Shown piece after piece: positions 23,561 to 34,672 of a stretch of DNA of 64,000 nucleotides. This DNA comes from Aquatica leii (taxonomy: Eukaryota > Arthropoda > Insecta > Coleoptera > Lampyridae), in contig CM069436.1 in NCBI GenBank assembly GCA_035610365.1, forward strand, positions 55,195,505 through 55,259,504, in the 5' to 3' direction. A program made the translations under genes and the position numbers. Every line of letters begins with the position of its first letter. Position 1 is the stretch's first letter. Under the pieces are notes generated by a model that did no database searches, was not told where the DNA came from, and worked only from the letters and a program-made list of their open reading frames with translations.

Positions 23561-23671
23561 TCATTGTTCGCAGGATGCTTTAACTAAGTTTGGCCAAAGC
23601 GTCCACATAAAACCATGTTGCAATAACTGTTACATTACATGTTGTGTTGCAGCCGTGAGTACCCGCCTTAA

Positions 23672-24898
23672 TCTTACACTTTTAAATTCGGCGCGTTCCG
23701 CATTCTTGAAAGAAGAGGTTGTATCTTAAAAGGTCTAGTATTAGTATTGTAAGAAGCAGCAATGCCGAATGTTGGCAGCTTTATATATTTTTGTTAAAAT
23801 TGTAACTTTTACAACAAATCTCTTATAATCAAATTTCGAACATCAGTGTCAACAATTTCATTCATGGTATAAGTATAAAGGAATTCGCATGTTTGGGTAA
23901 TAGATAATCAAACAAAAGAAATGTCATAAACGATATTCAAATATGTATACAAATATAATTTAAAAGTGTATATACAACGCAGTAAAATCAAGTAATTATT
24001 GTTTAAATGAATGAACTAATACTAAATCTTCTAAATTTGAAATAAGAGCAGATCTGTCTTTTGCCATGTTATGTACTAAATTATTTACAAAACTAGGTTA
24101 CGATGATACCAATTTATACAAAGTCAATTTCGATCTATACGATTTATCAATCAAATTTAAGTTATCAGAATAACGATTTGACTTACAACTAAGGCCAAAA
24201 TGTTATTACAATATTACGACGAAAGCTTTGTTTTATAACAAAGGCTATAAATATGATTAAAAGTACTCTGCTTTACGACAAAGGCTTTTACTAATTTCAA
24301 TGTAAACTACAACCAAGGCGATAACGAAGAAACGCAATCAAGGTGCATACTTCAAATTTAGGTAATTAACAAACTAACGAAATTCATACCTCTGTATGCG
24401 ATGATTTGACAAGGTCAAATATGAAAAGATTTCCTTTCAATACAATATTTGGTCGATACGACAAATCCATGACGTTATTTTGTACTACCAAATAAGCCAT
24501 GATAGCAAATACAATTTTTGAAAATCAATATGCGATCTAAACAATTTTCAATAACCAAATCTTAGAACTGTTAACGATAAAACGAAATTACAATAAATGA
24601 TACAAAATTTACAATTGCGTACCCTTTTTAATTACATTAATAAGGTTTAAGAGCTTTCAACAACGTGTACATTTAACAAACGACACAATTGAAAAAGAAA
24701 GAACAAGTGTTGCGCATGGCGTATTTTTTAACATTTACGAGATTGCTAAAATACATAAAATTTACATAAGCTTACTGTTTAAAATTTAACGTATGGGTTT
24801 GAGCGACAATAAAATTTAAAATTAGACGTTACAAAACATAAAGAAATTAAGAAAACTTAACGAAAATCTTAAAGACGTTTTATTACAACACTATCAAA
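23672..24898. other. No gene seen; short AAGGC-type repeats
   Basis: No gene. From about 24180 to 24330, short related phrases recur (TACAACTAAGGCC, TACGACGAAAGCTTTG, TAACAAAGGCTATA, TACGACAAAGGCTTTT, CAACCAAGGCGAT). They could be part of the missing 5' LTR or leader of the BEL element that follows, but I found no copy of its putative 3' LTR here. Confidence 0.4.
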
Positions 24899-27800
24899 AT
24901 GGAAAATGTAATTAAAAGTCAAATGGAGTCTGTTAAACAGTTGAGAAAGAATAAACGTAATTTCATAAAGGCAAATATTGAAACTCGAGTAAAACCCAAT
25001 TATTTACAAGAAGAGATATTGGATAAGTTGGAGGAAGCATTTAACCAAAATCGTTTTAAATAGTTTCAGGATTAACAGATGAGCTGAAGGATAAGACATC
25101 ATATTTTGTAAACGATGTTCGAGATGCGTTTTAAGAAAGTGTGATTAACTACAAATCTCTTCTTAAAGAGTACATTGAAGCGACTAATTCAAGCGCAACA
25201 AGGACAAAACGAGCAAAACCACATCCATCACGAAAGAAAATAGTTCTGAGGTACAGCTAACTCGACTACAACTGTCAGTCTTCTTTGAAAAGTATACCGA
25301 GTAGCAGTCTTTTTATGACATGTTTGTTTGTAATTATACATGAGAACAATGCACTGTCGCCGGAACAAAAGTTACATTATTTGAAAACGAGCTTAACTGG
25401 TGAGCCGGAGTTGCTTTTAAGAAACTTTCCTACTGCCTCTGCAAACTACAAAAAGGCGTAAGAACAACTAACAAAAATTTACAATACAAGAGATACAATT
25501 GCAATGAAATTCTTAACAATTTATTCGAATTCAAAAAAGTTTACAGCACGAGTCAGCAAGGTCAATTAGAGAGTTACTGGATACGACTACGTCTTGTTTA
25601 AAAGCACTGAATAACCTAGATATTATAACACAAGAGAGGGACGCAATTATCGTTTACGTAATTGTGTCTAAATTAGACGGGGAGTCACACAGAGAATGGA
25701 AAAATTATGTAAGTGAAGTAGAAGACCTACCTAAATGGATCCAACTAGAAAAAAATTAAAAACGTGATTTAGAAGTTTGGAGATGCTGGATATCAGTAAA
25801 CAACTAACAAGTGCTAAATCAAACATACAATACAAAAATTTAAACCGATTAGTCAAGACTAAGTCGTTTCATTCTGCAATGAATGAAAGGTCAAGTACAT
25901 CTGCTAAACAGCTATGCGCCATGTGTGACGGGCTGCATTACATATATTATTGTGTTTAATTTAAGAAGCAGCCAGTTTTTGAAAAACAAAATATCGCACA
26001 AACAAAAAGACTTTGCTTTAATCGACTTTTGCCTACCCATCTAGTATTCAAGTGTCACCAAAATACGTCGTGTCACAAAAGTGGAAAAAATCACACATTG
26101 CTGCATTTTGCGAATAATAAGAAACAACTATACAATTCTAAACAAAATGAGAAAACTAAAGAAGAAATTTAACAACAATCTACGAGTGAGGCAAATTCGT
26201 CAGTGAACGAGACAAATGTGATAACCAATTTTTCGAAAGGAGATTTAAAAACGTATAATGTTGCTTGACAAAGATTTGCAAGCTGCTTTTGTTTCTGAGG
26301 ACACAGTTTAGTTATTAGGTCTCAAACGGATAAATGTAAATGGTAAGGTTTCAAGTTTAAAAGATGGTCAAATGATGGTTAAGCACACAGTTAGAATTGA
26401 AGTTAAATCACGTCTAGAACCTGAAAAAATTATACGGGTTAAATTTTATGTATTAAGATCACTTGCCTCTTTATTGCGGTCACACAAAGTGCATATCCCT
26501 GGTTCTAGAATTAAAAACCTACCTCTTGCTGATTGAGGATTTGCAACACCTCAAAAGGTAAACTCGTTGCTCGGAGCCGACGTTTATGGAGAAATATTAG
26601 TAGATGGTGTTGGCTTTGCTTTAGTGGACTGTATTTCTTAATAAAACTCGGTTGACCACTTTCATCATTACTTTATTTAACACAAGTCAAGATTATATTT
26701 ATGTGATTCAATACTTAAACTGCTTGTGCTTAATCAGAGCACTTAAGGCTGAATGTCGTGCGAACTGTCGGGAGGTTCTTTTGGTTTCTTTTCGAGCGCT
26801 CCTTTAGTCACACTTTCTAATTGGTTATATGTACAATTTCTAAAATATCTAATTACAACTCAACAGATGGTATTAGAAAGAGTTAGTACGGGAATTTAAT
26901 AGCACAAAATAGTTTATTTGGATGGATTTTGTCTGGAAAGGTGTTACAAGAATGAAACAGTCAGAATATTAAAACTGTTCATGTTCAAATAAAGGAAGAC
27001 GAGTTACTAAAAAAATTTGGAAGATGGAAAGCAAGCCTAACAGTATCGAGAGAAAACTAACAAAAGAAGAGCAATTTTGTGAACAGTTTTATGCAGTAAC
27101 TACAATAAGACGTAAAGACGAAAGATTTATAGTGAGATGTAAATTCTGTGACGTTGCTATACGAAAACTTTATACACTATTCATCAATTTCTTGACCAAG
27201 ATGGCATTTTAAGAATAGGAGGGCGTATCAATCAAGCGAATGTGAGTTACGATCAAAAACATTCAATTATTGTGCCAGCTAAGCATCACCTTAGCGAGTT
27301 AATAGTTGAAGATGCTCATCTAAAGACACTCCATGACGGACCTCAAGTCATGATGAGTTTTTAAGAAGTCGATTTTGGATATTAAGAGCACGAGATATGT
27401 TTAAAAATGTTACAGAAATTGTACAATTTGTTTAAGATACTCTAAAGCGGCAACTACACAATGGATGGGTCAATTACCAGAAGGTCGACTAAAACCAAGC
27501 AGACCATTCAAGAATTCAGGAGACTACGCAGGTCCCATTAATATTTGCCAAGAAGAGGAACAAAATCTTATAAAGGATACATGTGCTTGTTTGTTTGCAT
27601 GGCGACTCGTGCGTGACTGATTTTACTGCTAAAAGTTGTATTGCTGCATTTAAGCGATTTGTTTCACGTAGAGGCGCGTGTCACAATCTTTGTAGTGATA
27701 ATGGTTGGAGCAAATGTTATGTTACGTATTATATTTAATAGTGCAAAATCTACACTACCTAACGAGATTGTTGAATTACTAACGTTAGAGTTGACCAAAT

Positions 27801-28330
27801 GGCACTTTATATCTCCAAGAGCGCCAAATTTCAGTGGACTCTGGGAAGCAAGCATTCGTTGTGCTAAAGCTCATTCAAAACGATTCATAGAAGATAGTAT
27901 TTTGACTTACGAAAAAATAGAGGCATGTTTAAATTTAAGACCTTCATCAGTTCTTAGTGATAACCCAGATTCTCTTCCTTTGACACCTGGTCATTTCTTA
28001 GTAGGAGTGCCCTTGATAACAATTAGTGATGTAGATTACGCAGATAAAAATGTAATTGGCGTAGATAGATGAAAGTTAGTACAGAAAATGTTAAATAGTT
28101 TTTGGAAAAGATTGTCTAAAGAATTTTTAAGTTAAATCAGAGAAATAAATGATGTACTAAAAAACTTGATGTTTGAGAGATGATAACATTCCATCTACCA
28201 AATAGTTGATAAACACGCTAGATCGGACAATGTGACGCGACTTGTAACTATCAAATGTAAGAAAGGTTTTTTAACGCCCTGTTAACAAACTGTATGTATT
28301 AACCAAAAGTATTTAATTTAACGCACATTG
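24899..28330 (+). pseudogene. BEL/Pao retrotransposon gag-pol relic without reverse transcriptase
   Basis: Gag starts MENVIKSQMESVKQLRKNKR and reaches the BEL-type block LSPEQKLHYLKTSLTGEPEL (25350-25415). Zinc-knuckle remnants follow (CAMCDGLHYIYYC, 25912-25955; KCHQNTSCHKSGKNHTLLHF, about 26050-26110). Next is the retropepsin-like region with KVHIPGSRIKNLPLAD and NSLLGADVYGEILVDG (26490-26615). The linker LTKEEQFCEQFYAVTTIRRK (27057-27120) breaks off and joins at about 27190 straight to the integrase N-terminal region (GRINQANV, IIVPAKHHLSELIVEDAH). The integrase end, WHFISPRAPNFSGLWEASIR to LTPGHFLVGVPL, is intact at 27641-28072. Reverse transcriptase and RNase H are missing, so this copy is an internal deletion with many other stops. 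Confidence 0.88.
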
Positions 28331-28770
28331 TCACGGTGGGCGGCACATCAAAATCTTCATATTTTATGTTATTTTGTTATTGTATAAACACGTATTTAGG
28401 ATGTTATTTCCATGAGAACAGTTACAATCGTTGAATGTAGAAGTTTCTGTATCTATTTAAGTTCAATTTTAACGAAAGAAAATGAAATATTAAAATGCTT
28501 TGTAAATCAAAGGACAAGTCCTTGGTAAGCGGAATGAGTACATATGTAGTTAATAATTATTCTCTATCGAACAGCATTAAAAAAATGTCTGTCAAAAAAT
28601 ATATAAAAAGTTAATAACATGTTGTTTTTCGTGGGTAAAACAAAAAATAGAAATAAATCGAGTTTAAATATATATGTGTATGAGTTATTAACATCTTATT
28701 TATATTACATTTTATGAAATACTGAGTTAATTAAGTCAAAAGAACAAAGATTTCCGGATTTTTGTAAGTA
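28328..28770 (+). repeat. Putative start of BEL 3' LTR
   Basis: Just after the integrase, TGTCACGGTGGGCGGCAC begins at 28328. A TGT-ACGGTGG start after the pol end is usual for BEL LTRs, but without a 5' copy the length and the right end are a guess. Confidence 0.3.
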
Positions 28771-28819
28771 TTTGGGGAGTCGCTGCGTCTGACGCCTTTC
28801 ACCTCCGCACAGATAGAAT

Positions 28820-28984
28820 CAGGGGTGGATGAGTCCAAGGAGAAAAAGGGAATTTTCCCTTTGGGTGAGTAAAACTTTTAAAATCTGGACCGGTAGAATA
28901 TAAAACCAACGCAATTTTTCGGCCTGCATCGACATTTTCTTTGGGCCGCTTTCTTTATTTCCCAGGTTACTCCATCCACCCCTG
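28820..28984. mobile_element. 165-bp hAT-like MITE with 8-bp duplication
   Basis: The ends are CAGGGGTGGATGAG on the left and CAGGGGTGGATGGAG read from the right. Flanks are GATAGAAT (28812-28819) and GGTAGAAT (28985-28992), a 7 of 8 match as expected of an aged hAT duplication. The inner part has GGAGAAAAAGGGAAT and the opposite ATTTCCCAGGTTACTCC. No coding. Confidence 0.75.
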
Positions 28985-29029
28985 GGTAGAATTCACTCGG
29001 TCGAACATAGTGTCCCAGCGAAAGGGTTA

Positions 29030-29685
29030 ATTTTAACGTTTTTTAAAGAAAACTTGAACGGTTTTATTTTGTGTTTAAAAAATATAATGTGGAATATGTA
29101 TTTTTGTATAAACGCTTTGTTATTAATGATTTCTTTACCAACGGATGTAATTTGTAAAAAAATAATTAAAGGCGATAAGAAATTTAATTAATTAGCAATA
29201 TACCATTTGTTACCGGAAAATGCTATTTCTCCTGAAACAAAAAAAACTTCATAATTTTAATGATGCAATCTTTGGTCTTGTATTTTTATTTTTTTATTCA
29301 CGTATATCTGAAGCTATGAGTAAAATAAAATAGCATTTACATAGTTGCATACGCGTAGCATATCGCATGTTTTACCTATGCAGAATTTTAGAATTAACTG
29401 TACTTGTTAATCCAGAGGTTAAACTTTAATTGAAAAAGAAAAAGGATTCAGATAACCAAAGACCAACAAAATTGAAAATTATCTTAAATATATACAATTT
29501 AAAAAAAGTATCAAAAAAATTATAAGAAAAGCGACAAAGATTCCAAAAATTAAAATTTAGAACGAAATGAAAAAATGTGATACAGCTATGTAAAAAATGT
29601 ACAAAACACAGTGTTTCTAGAAATAACCTTTTTTAAAAGAAAGAAAACTTTAATTATAAACGAATTTTGGCTTTTTAGGTTTCGT
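29030..29685. other. No gene seen
   Basis: AT-rich with A runs; nothing supported. Confidence 0.5.
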
Positions 29686-29689
29686 TCTA

Positions 29690-30040
29690 GTTTTTCTTTG
29701 TAATCAAAAGATGTTGAAGTTGGGTTTGACCGTTTCGTCCTTTGTAAACTCAAGCAAACCGACGTTTTGCAAAATCAGTGACAATTGGTTTTTAAGGTTT
29801 ATTATAACAAAGTTATACGATTGTAAGCTAACAATTTGATTATAAGCGACTTTTTGCTTAGAACACGTTGTAGTTAAACACTCAGACTTTTTAGGCTTGG
29901 TTCTAGTCTCTCCTTGAGTGCCAAAACAAGAAGTAGAACTAGGCTTTTAACGTATTGTCGTTTGTGAACCCAAACAAACTGACGTTTCTTAAGACATTGC
30001 AGTTTGCATCTTCAGAGTGGCAAATGTCATTGAAGGAAAA
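29690..30040 (-). repeat. Penelope terminal repeats, two tandem partial copies
   Basis: Read on the minus strand this contains the same phrases as 6829-7063: CTCTGAAGATGCAAACTGCA and GAAACGTCAGTTTGTTTGGG (29940-30020), followed by a second, more decayed partial copy at 29690-29790 with CAAAACGTCGGTTTGCTTGA. It lies downstream of the GIY-YIG fragment on the same strand, where a Penelope end repeat belongs. Confidence 0.65.
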
Positions 30041-30118
30041 AGTGTAAGTAACGATATTTATATCATTAGCGATTAGCGTAATTAACGGACCTTATCTTTT
30101 CGTTACCGCTTAACTAAT

Positions 30119-30640
30119 TTAATTATTGCTGGGAGTAAGTGTTTGTGTCCTTTCCAAGAAGGTTGATCTTTGTCTTAGAAGATGTAATACTGGTAGCCAA
30201 GATTTGCTGAGTCTTAAACCGTCTTCTCGATTCATATTAAATGGGTGTTTTTCTATTCCCACAGCTTTGCAGATTAGTCTGGGAAAGTAGAAAAGAGTTC
30301 TAGTCAACACTTTACTTTGGTCAAAGTTTAGCGTGTCTTCTTGGTTCCACACGTGTTCTGCCACTGCTGATTTTGTAACTCCGCGGTGTTTCCAGTCAGT
30401 TATATGTTCTTTTATCCTAACTTCAATAGAACGTCCCGTCTGTCTTATATAACTTGATCCACAGAAACTAGAAATTTTGTAAACTCCGGCATGTTTTAGA
30501 GCCTGTTGTTTGTCTTTAGCAGATGTAAACCAAGTGTTCTAGGTGTTTTTAGTCGTAAAGACAGTTTTAAAAAGTGTCTTTAGCACACTGCTTATTTTGC
30601 CTGTAAAACCCAGACAGTATGGTAGATAAGCGGTGCTAAG
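30119..30640 (-). pseudogene. Penelope GIY-YIG endonuclease fragment
   Basis: The frame on the minus strand reads AKDKQQALKHAGVYKISSFC (about 30460-30520), GSSYIRQTGRSIEVRIKEHI and TDWKHRGVTKSAVAEHVWNQ, then KHPFNMNREDGLRLSKSW. Key family marks are GVYKI, the Y-I of the YIG strand, the TGRS-x-x-x-R-x-KEH helix and the NxNREDG end. The catalytic strand shows SSYIRQTGRS where YIGETGRS is usual, so the glycine of YIG is lost. The RT is missing. It is a different Penelope subfamily from 2653-3680, as the end repeats differ. Confidence 0.82.
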
Positions 30641-30750
30641 TCTTCTTTGACTTTTGGATTTAACATCCATGAACCGAGAAGACAGTTTAAAACTCAGCAA
30701 ATTTTAGCTACCATTATTACATCCTCTAAAACAAAGATCAACCTTCACTC

Positions 30751-30965
30751 TTCAGTGACATTTACCACTTTGAAGATGCAAACTGCAATGTCTTGCGAAA
30801 CGTCAGTTTGTTTGGGTTTACGAACGACAATACGGCAAAGGTCAAGTTCTAATTCTTGTTTTGGCTCTCAAAGAGAGAGTAAGACCAAGCCTAAAAAGTC
30901 TGGGTGCTTAACTACGACGCGGTCTAAGCCAAAAGTCGCTTATAATTATAAAAAAAAATAACCGC
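30751..30965 (+). repeat. Penelope terminal-repeat fragment, inverted to 29690-30040
   Basis: A close copy of 6829-7063 (TTTGAAGATGCAAACTGCAA, CGAAACGTCAGTTTGTTTGG) in plus orientation, at the far side of the nuclease fragment. The pair makes an inverted-end arrangement typical of Penelope insertions. Confidence 0.65.
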
Positions 30966-30969
30966 GAAA

Positions 30970-31531
30970 GCTTAAGATTTTATAGCAATAAATTATAACA
31001 TAACAGCTTTAGCAAATAAGATTATAATTGTTCTGCGGCTATTACTACATGATTTGTTCTATGTAATCAAAATATTTTTTCTTATACTTTCACTCAAATG
31101 TGATTGAGCTTACAATTTCTGCATAATTTTATTTTGTCTTGCATCAACTGTTAAACAACACCGACAAAAATTTGTTCTTTATTGAACGCAATGTGCTTTT
31201 GTTGTTGTTAGGTAATTACTGAAACTTATCGTTTTTAACTCATTGGAAATAACTTAGTCTAACAACTAATAGAACCTAAATTAGGTTACAAAATTTCAAT
31301 TATATATATAAATCTGTTATCTATAACAATGATTATATAAAAATATACTTTACAAACCGATAACTCGAGCGCTGATAAACACAAAATTACAACTATTTTT
31401 ATGTGGTAATAGTCGAGTGTAGTATACTTTTTATATTAACTAAATTAAAATATTTAAAAAAATGAATTTATGGTCATAAAGACAATGTCTACTTGACTAA
31501 TCATCAAGTAAACGTATTTTGACCAACTAAA
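30970..31531. other. Upstream region of transporter B
   Basis: Non-coding. A TATATATATAAA run at about 31300-31312 and other AT tracts precede the gene; no promoter can be placed with confidence. Confidence 0.35.
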
Positions 31532-32960
31532 ATGATTGTGTTAAAAGCGTTGCATTTTTTACCTGGCAAACTATGTCAAGTTCTAGCAGTTCTGGCGGGT
31601 AATTATTTAAAAGTTAAACGTTCCTTATGATTAATCATGGGTTTTAGGAACGTTAAGTTCTTTATCAGATGGTATGCAGTATGGATGGACATCACCAATG
31701 TCGTCTATTCTCTTATCTCCTTCTTCGCCCATCACTACAACTAAAAACAATATTTTTTACATGGAGCTTATTTACATGGTTGGTGGTATATTTGGCATAC
31801 CATTAACAGTATACATGATAGACAAAGTTGGACGCAAAAACACGATTTTAATTTCTGCCGTCGAAAGTTTGATAGCGTGGATAATTATAGGAAGTTCGCC
31901 TTCTCTCGTATTATTGTACATAGCACGTTTTATCGCAGGTGTTGCTGCAGACGTAAATTTTGTAACAGCTCCTGTTTACGTAGCAGAAATATCCGAAAAA
32001 GATATTCGCGGTAGCTTAGGATCAATTCTTTGCATAATGATGATAACAGGTGTATTACTAATATATTGTATAGGACCTTACGTTTCCATAGCCGTTTCGT
32101 CGTTAGCCGGTGCTAGTATTTTAATAGTGCAATTATTAACTTTTTCTTGCATGCCCGAATCTCCATATTATTGTTTAATGAAAAATCGAAAAGAAGACGC
32201 GCGCAAATCTCTACAAATATTTCGATCGGCAAACGACATTGAAGAAGAATTAAACAAACTAGAAGTAATTGTAAAAAAAGAAAATTTAGAACGGGGAAAC
32301 ATTTCAGATTTGATTACGGTAAAGAGCAATTTAAAAGCAATAATAATATTAACAGTTTTAAATACGGCTCAACATTTTAGTGGAATTAGTGTCATGTTCA
32401 TGAACATGCATATGATTTTAGAAGATGCATCTTCAATCTTATCGACAAACGCAGCGGCTATTATATTTTCATCTACAATGATAGTGTCATGTGCATTTGC
32501 AGGATTAATAATTGATAAAGCTGGAAGAAAATTTCTACTGTATACATCCAGTTTTCTAGCTGGAGTTTCATTATTATTGCTCGCTGCTTACTTTACTGTA
32601 AAAAAGAAAGGAGTTGATGTATTAGCCTTTAATTGGGTTCCAGTTTTTGCGGTAATGTTTTACGCGTTTACTTATAAATACGGTTTAGGATTAGTTCCAA
32701 TTGTTTTGACAGCTGAATTTTTTCCTACAAATGTTAAAGCATACGGTGTTACTTATGCTGATTTAGTATACGTTATTACAGGCATGTTGTCTATACTTAT
32801 TTTTTATACTTTGCAAAGCAATTTTGGCATGGACGTGCCGTTTTACTTGTTTGGATGTTGTTGTATGCTTACTTGTTTGTTTTCAATTTTTATTGTACCA
32901 GAAACAAAAGGAAAAACGTTAGACGAAATTCAAGGCATACTAAAAAAAAAATCTGGTTGA
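31532..32960 (+). CDS. Facilitated trehalose transporter Tret1-like, paralog B
   Basis: MFS sugar porter, the nearest relative of paralog A in this window. Exon 1 is 31532-31598 (MIVLKALHFLPGKLCQVLAV), the intron 31599-31647 is 49 nt (GT...AG, phase 1), and exon 2 is 31648-32960, for 459 residues. Motifs seen: DKVGRK after TM2, ARFIAGVAADVNFVTAPVYV, PESPYYC after TM6, QHFSGISVMF in TM7, DKAGRK after TM8 and PETKGKT after TM12. The C-terminus is about 35 residues shorter than in A. After an A10 run (32942-32951) the frame ends at TGA 32958-32960, while the next 103 nt in another frame still code for a tail like A's. Otherwise the frame is fully open, so the transporter domain should fold. Confidence 0.92.
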
Positions 32961-33063
32961 AGCAGATAGTGCTAGCAATAATCAATGTACAGAAAATGTT
33001 AGATTGTTTGATTTAACTAGCAGTACTGATAAGGCGTTGAATTATGGCTCAAGTAAATCATAG
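32961..33063 (+). pseudogene. Out-of-frame remnant of paralog B C-terminal tail
   Basis: Shifted by one base from the reading frame of paralog B, this reads SASNNQCTEN, then FDLTSSTDKALNYGSSKS and TAG at 33061-33063. It aligns with the tail of paralog A (VVSNNHSNEK, LSSSIDNALNYGTNKY). The tail is lost by a frameshift at or near the A10 run; this could be a true mutation or an error in the read of the homopolymer. Confidence 0.75.
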
Positions 33064-33432
33064 ATGTTTATTATAGTACAATGTACGTTTTACTTTTTAT
33101 TGTTTATTTTTGAAGTCATTTTTGAAGAATGTGAGTATATTTCTCAAACGTTTTTTTCTATTCCGCATATACAAATGGTACGTTATGTAACTGTATTTTT
33201 CTAAAAACCAACTGAACGAAAAATATAGGTAAAATCAAACAAAAAAAAATATAAAGTAAAGTAAAACAATGAAATATTGTTAAATTACCAATGCAGAGCA
33301 TATAGTGCAACTAACGTAAAATGTTGTTTAAAATACAATTATATATGTTTGACGAATAGGTTTTTAGTTAAACCACAGTGTTATTGGTGACCAACAATTG
33401 TAGTATTTGAACAATATTTGATAATATCAAAC
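33064..33432. other. 3' flank of transporter B, no gene
   Basis: AT-rich; A9 run at about 33240. Nothing supported. Confidence 0.5.
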
Positions 33433-34408
33433 CAGTGGCGGCTGGTGGTCAATCATACCAGAGGGTTATTTTGAAATATTCAAAAAAACGCAATTATCAC
33501 AAAAAGTAAATAAAACACTTTTTTGCATTAAAGCTATTTATATTTAAGATCTATTATTCGTCCATCTTTAGAATCAGCAAAATGATCGATAACAAGTTCA
33601 TTAAAATTTACAATGTTTTCAATTAAAAATTTTTCCATGTTTCTTTACATACACAAATCTATTCTGATAAATCGTACATAGATTCTTTAAAATTACGGTG
33701 TACTTCTTTATTTTTATGTTTACTTGTTTATCGAATTGGAAGTAAAGGCCGAGGACAACCATTGGTTTTAAATTCTAAACGTCTTTCAAAATTTAAACTA
33801 TTATTAGCGATTAATTTTTTTATCAAACAAAAACGGTAATATGTACTTAAACATAATTAATTTTCTTTTAACTTGTGAAAGTCATTGACATTGGTTACAA
33901 ACGAATGTTATCAAACAACTAAAAAATCGAGTGCAAAGTTTGTCGTATGAGATAAAAAATGTGCATTCCAGCATTTTTGTTTTACAAACACGTATTGCGG
34001 AGATAATAATAAATGACGTAAGCATTGCATTGAGTACGCGAAATGGGACCCGGCAGATAACCGCAGAAACCATTTAGTAGTCTTTTTCTAATTCGCATAA
34101 GATTGTATTATGCGTGTTGCACTCTTGACTACAATAAGTATCATTTACGATTCGGCCAAATATAATGTAAGGATTCGGCTCCGGCTGCATTATATAATCC
34201 AATATAATACACAGGGACTATAAAACACAACAGCCTCGGGTAAATTCGTAAGTTTTCGCATCTGTTGCGCTTACAATGAAAATTGAAATTCAAACGCTGA
34301 TAATTTGATTTAAACGCGGGTTCTTGTAATTTTAAAGTAAATAAAATAATTTTCTAATTTATTTTGGAGGGTCATTGTCCGAATGACCTAATAGAGAAGC
34401 CGCCATTG
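33433..34408 (-). mobile_element. Internally deleted hAT copy C, complete ends
   Basis: Ends CAGTGGCGGCTGGTGG (left) and CAATGGCGGCTTCTCT (from the right) share 10 of the first 11 bases. A perfect 8-bp target duplication, TATCAAAC, flanks it at 33425-33432 and 34409-34416. On the minus strand its interior aligns with copies A (10338-11460) and B (60480-60850), including the block ATTTTAATGAACTTGTTATC also in B. The transposase is gone, so it would need help from a full element. At 976 bp it is the only one of the three with both ends. Confidence 0.9.
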
Positions 34409-34672
34409 TATCAAACTATATTTAAAGTTAAAGTACAATTATTGTTGTACTTGCATATTTGTTAGTCTACAAACTTGTTGTTAACCAACCATATTTGCAA
34501 TTAAAAAAAAAAATAAACATTCAGCTGAATGTTAAATTGTTTTATTGGTTTTTTATTTAGAACAATTTTAGTAGTCTATTTGCAGCGCCTGTTAACTTTA
34601 GCTATCAGTTATCCACCATGAAAACGCAGCTCTTTAATGAGTTGATTGGTATAAACTTGCGTTTCTATAGTA

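Larger units (their letters stand above)
20380..23668. mobile_element. PIF/Harbinger transposon, complete ends
   Basis: The ends are inverted repeats: AGGTGGTTACTCACGG on the left and AGGCGGGTACTCACGG read from the right, continuing into an ACAACATGTAATGTAAC block on both sides. The element is flanked by TAA on both sides (20377-20379 and 23669-23671), the 3-bp duplication expected for PIF/Harbinger. It carries the two usual genes of the superfamily, a DDE transposase (-) and a MADF-domain DNA-binding protein (+), with their exons interlocked. It also carries a palindromic MITE, a minisatellite grown from the left end and a hairpin. Both genes are damaged, so the copy is inactive. Confidence 0.92.
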
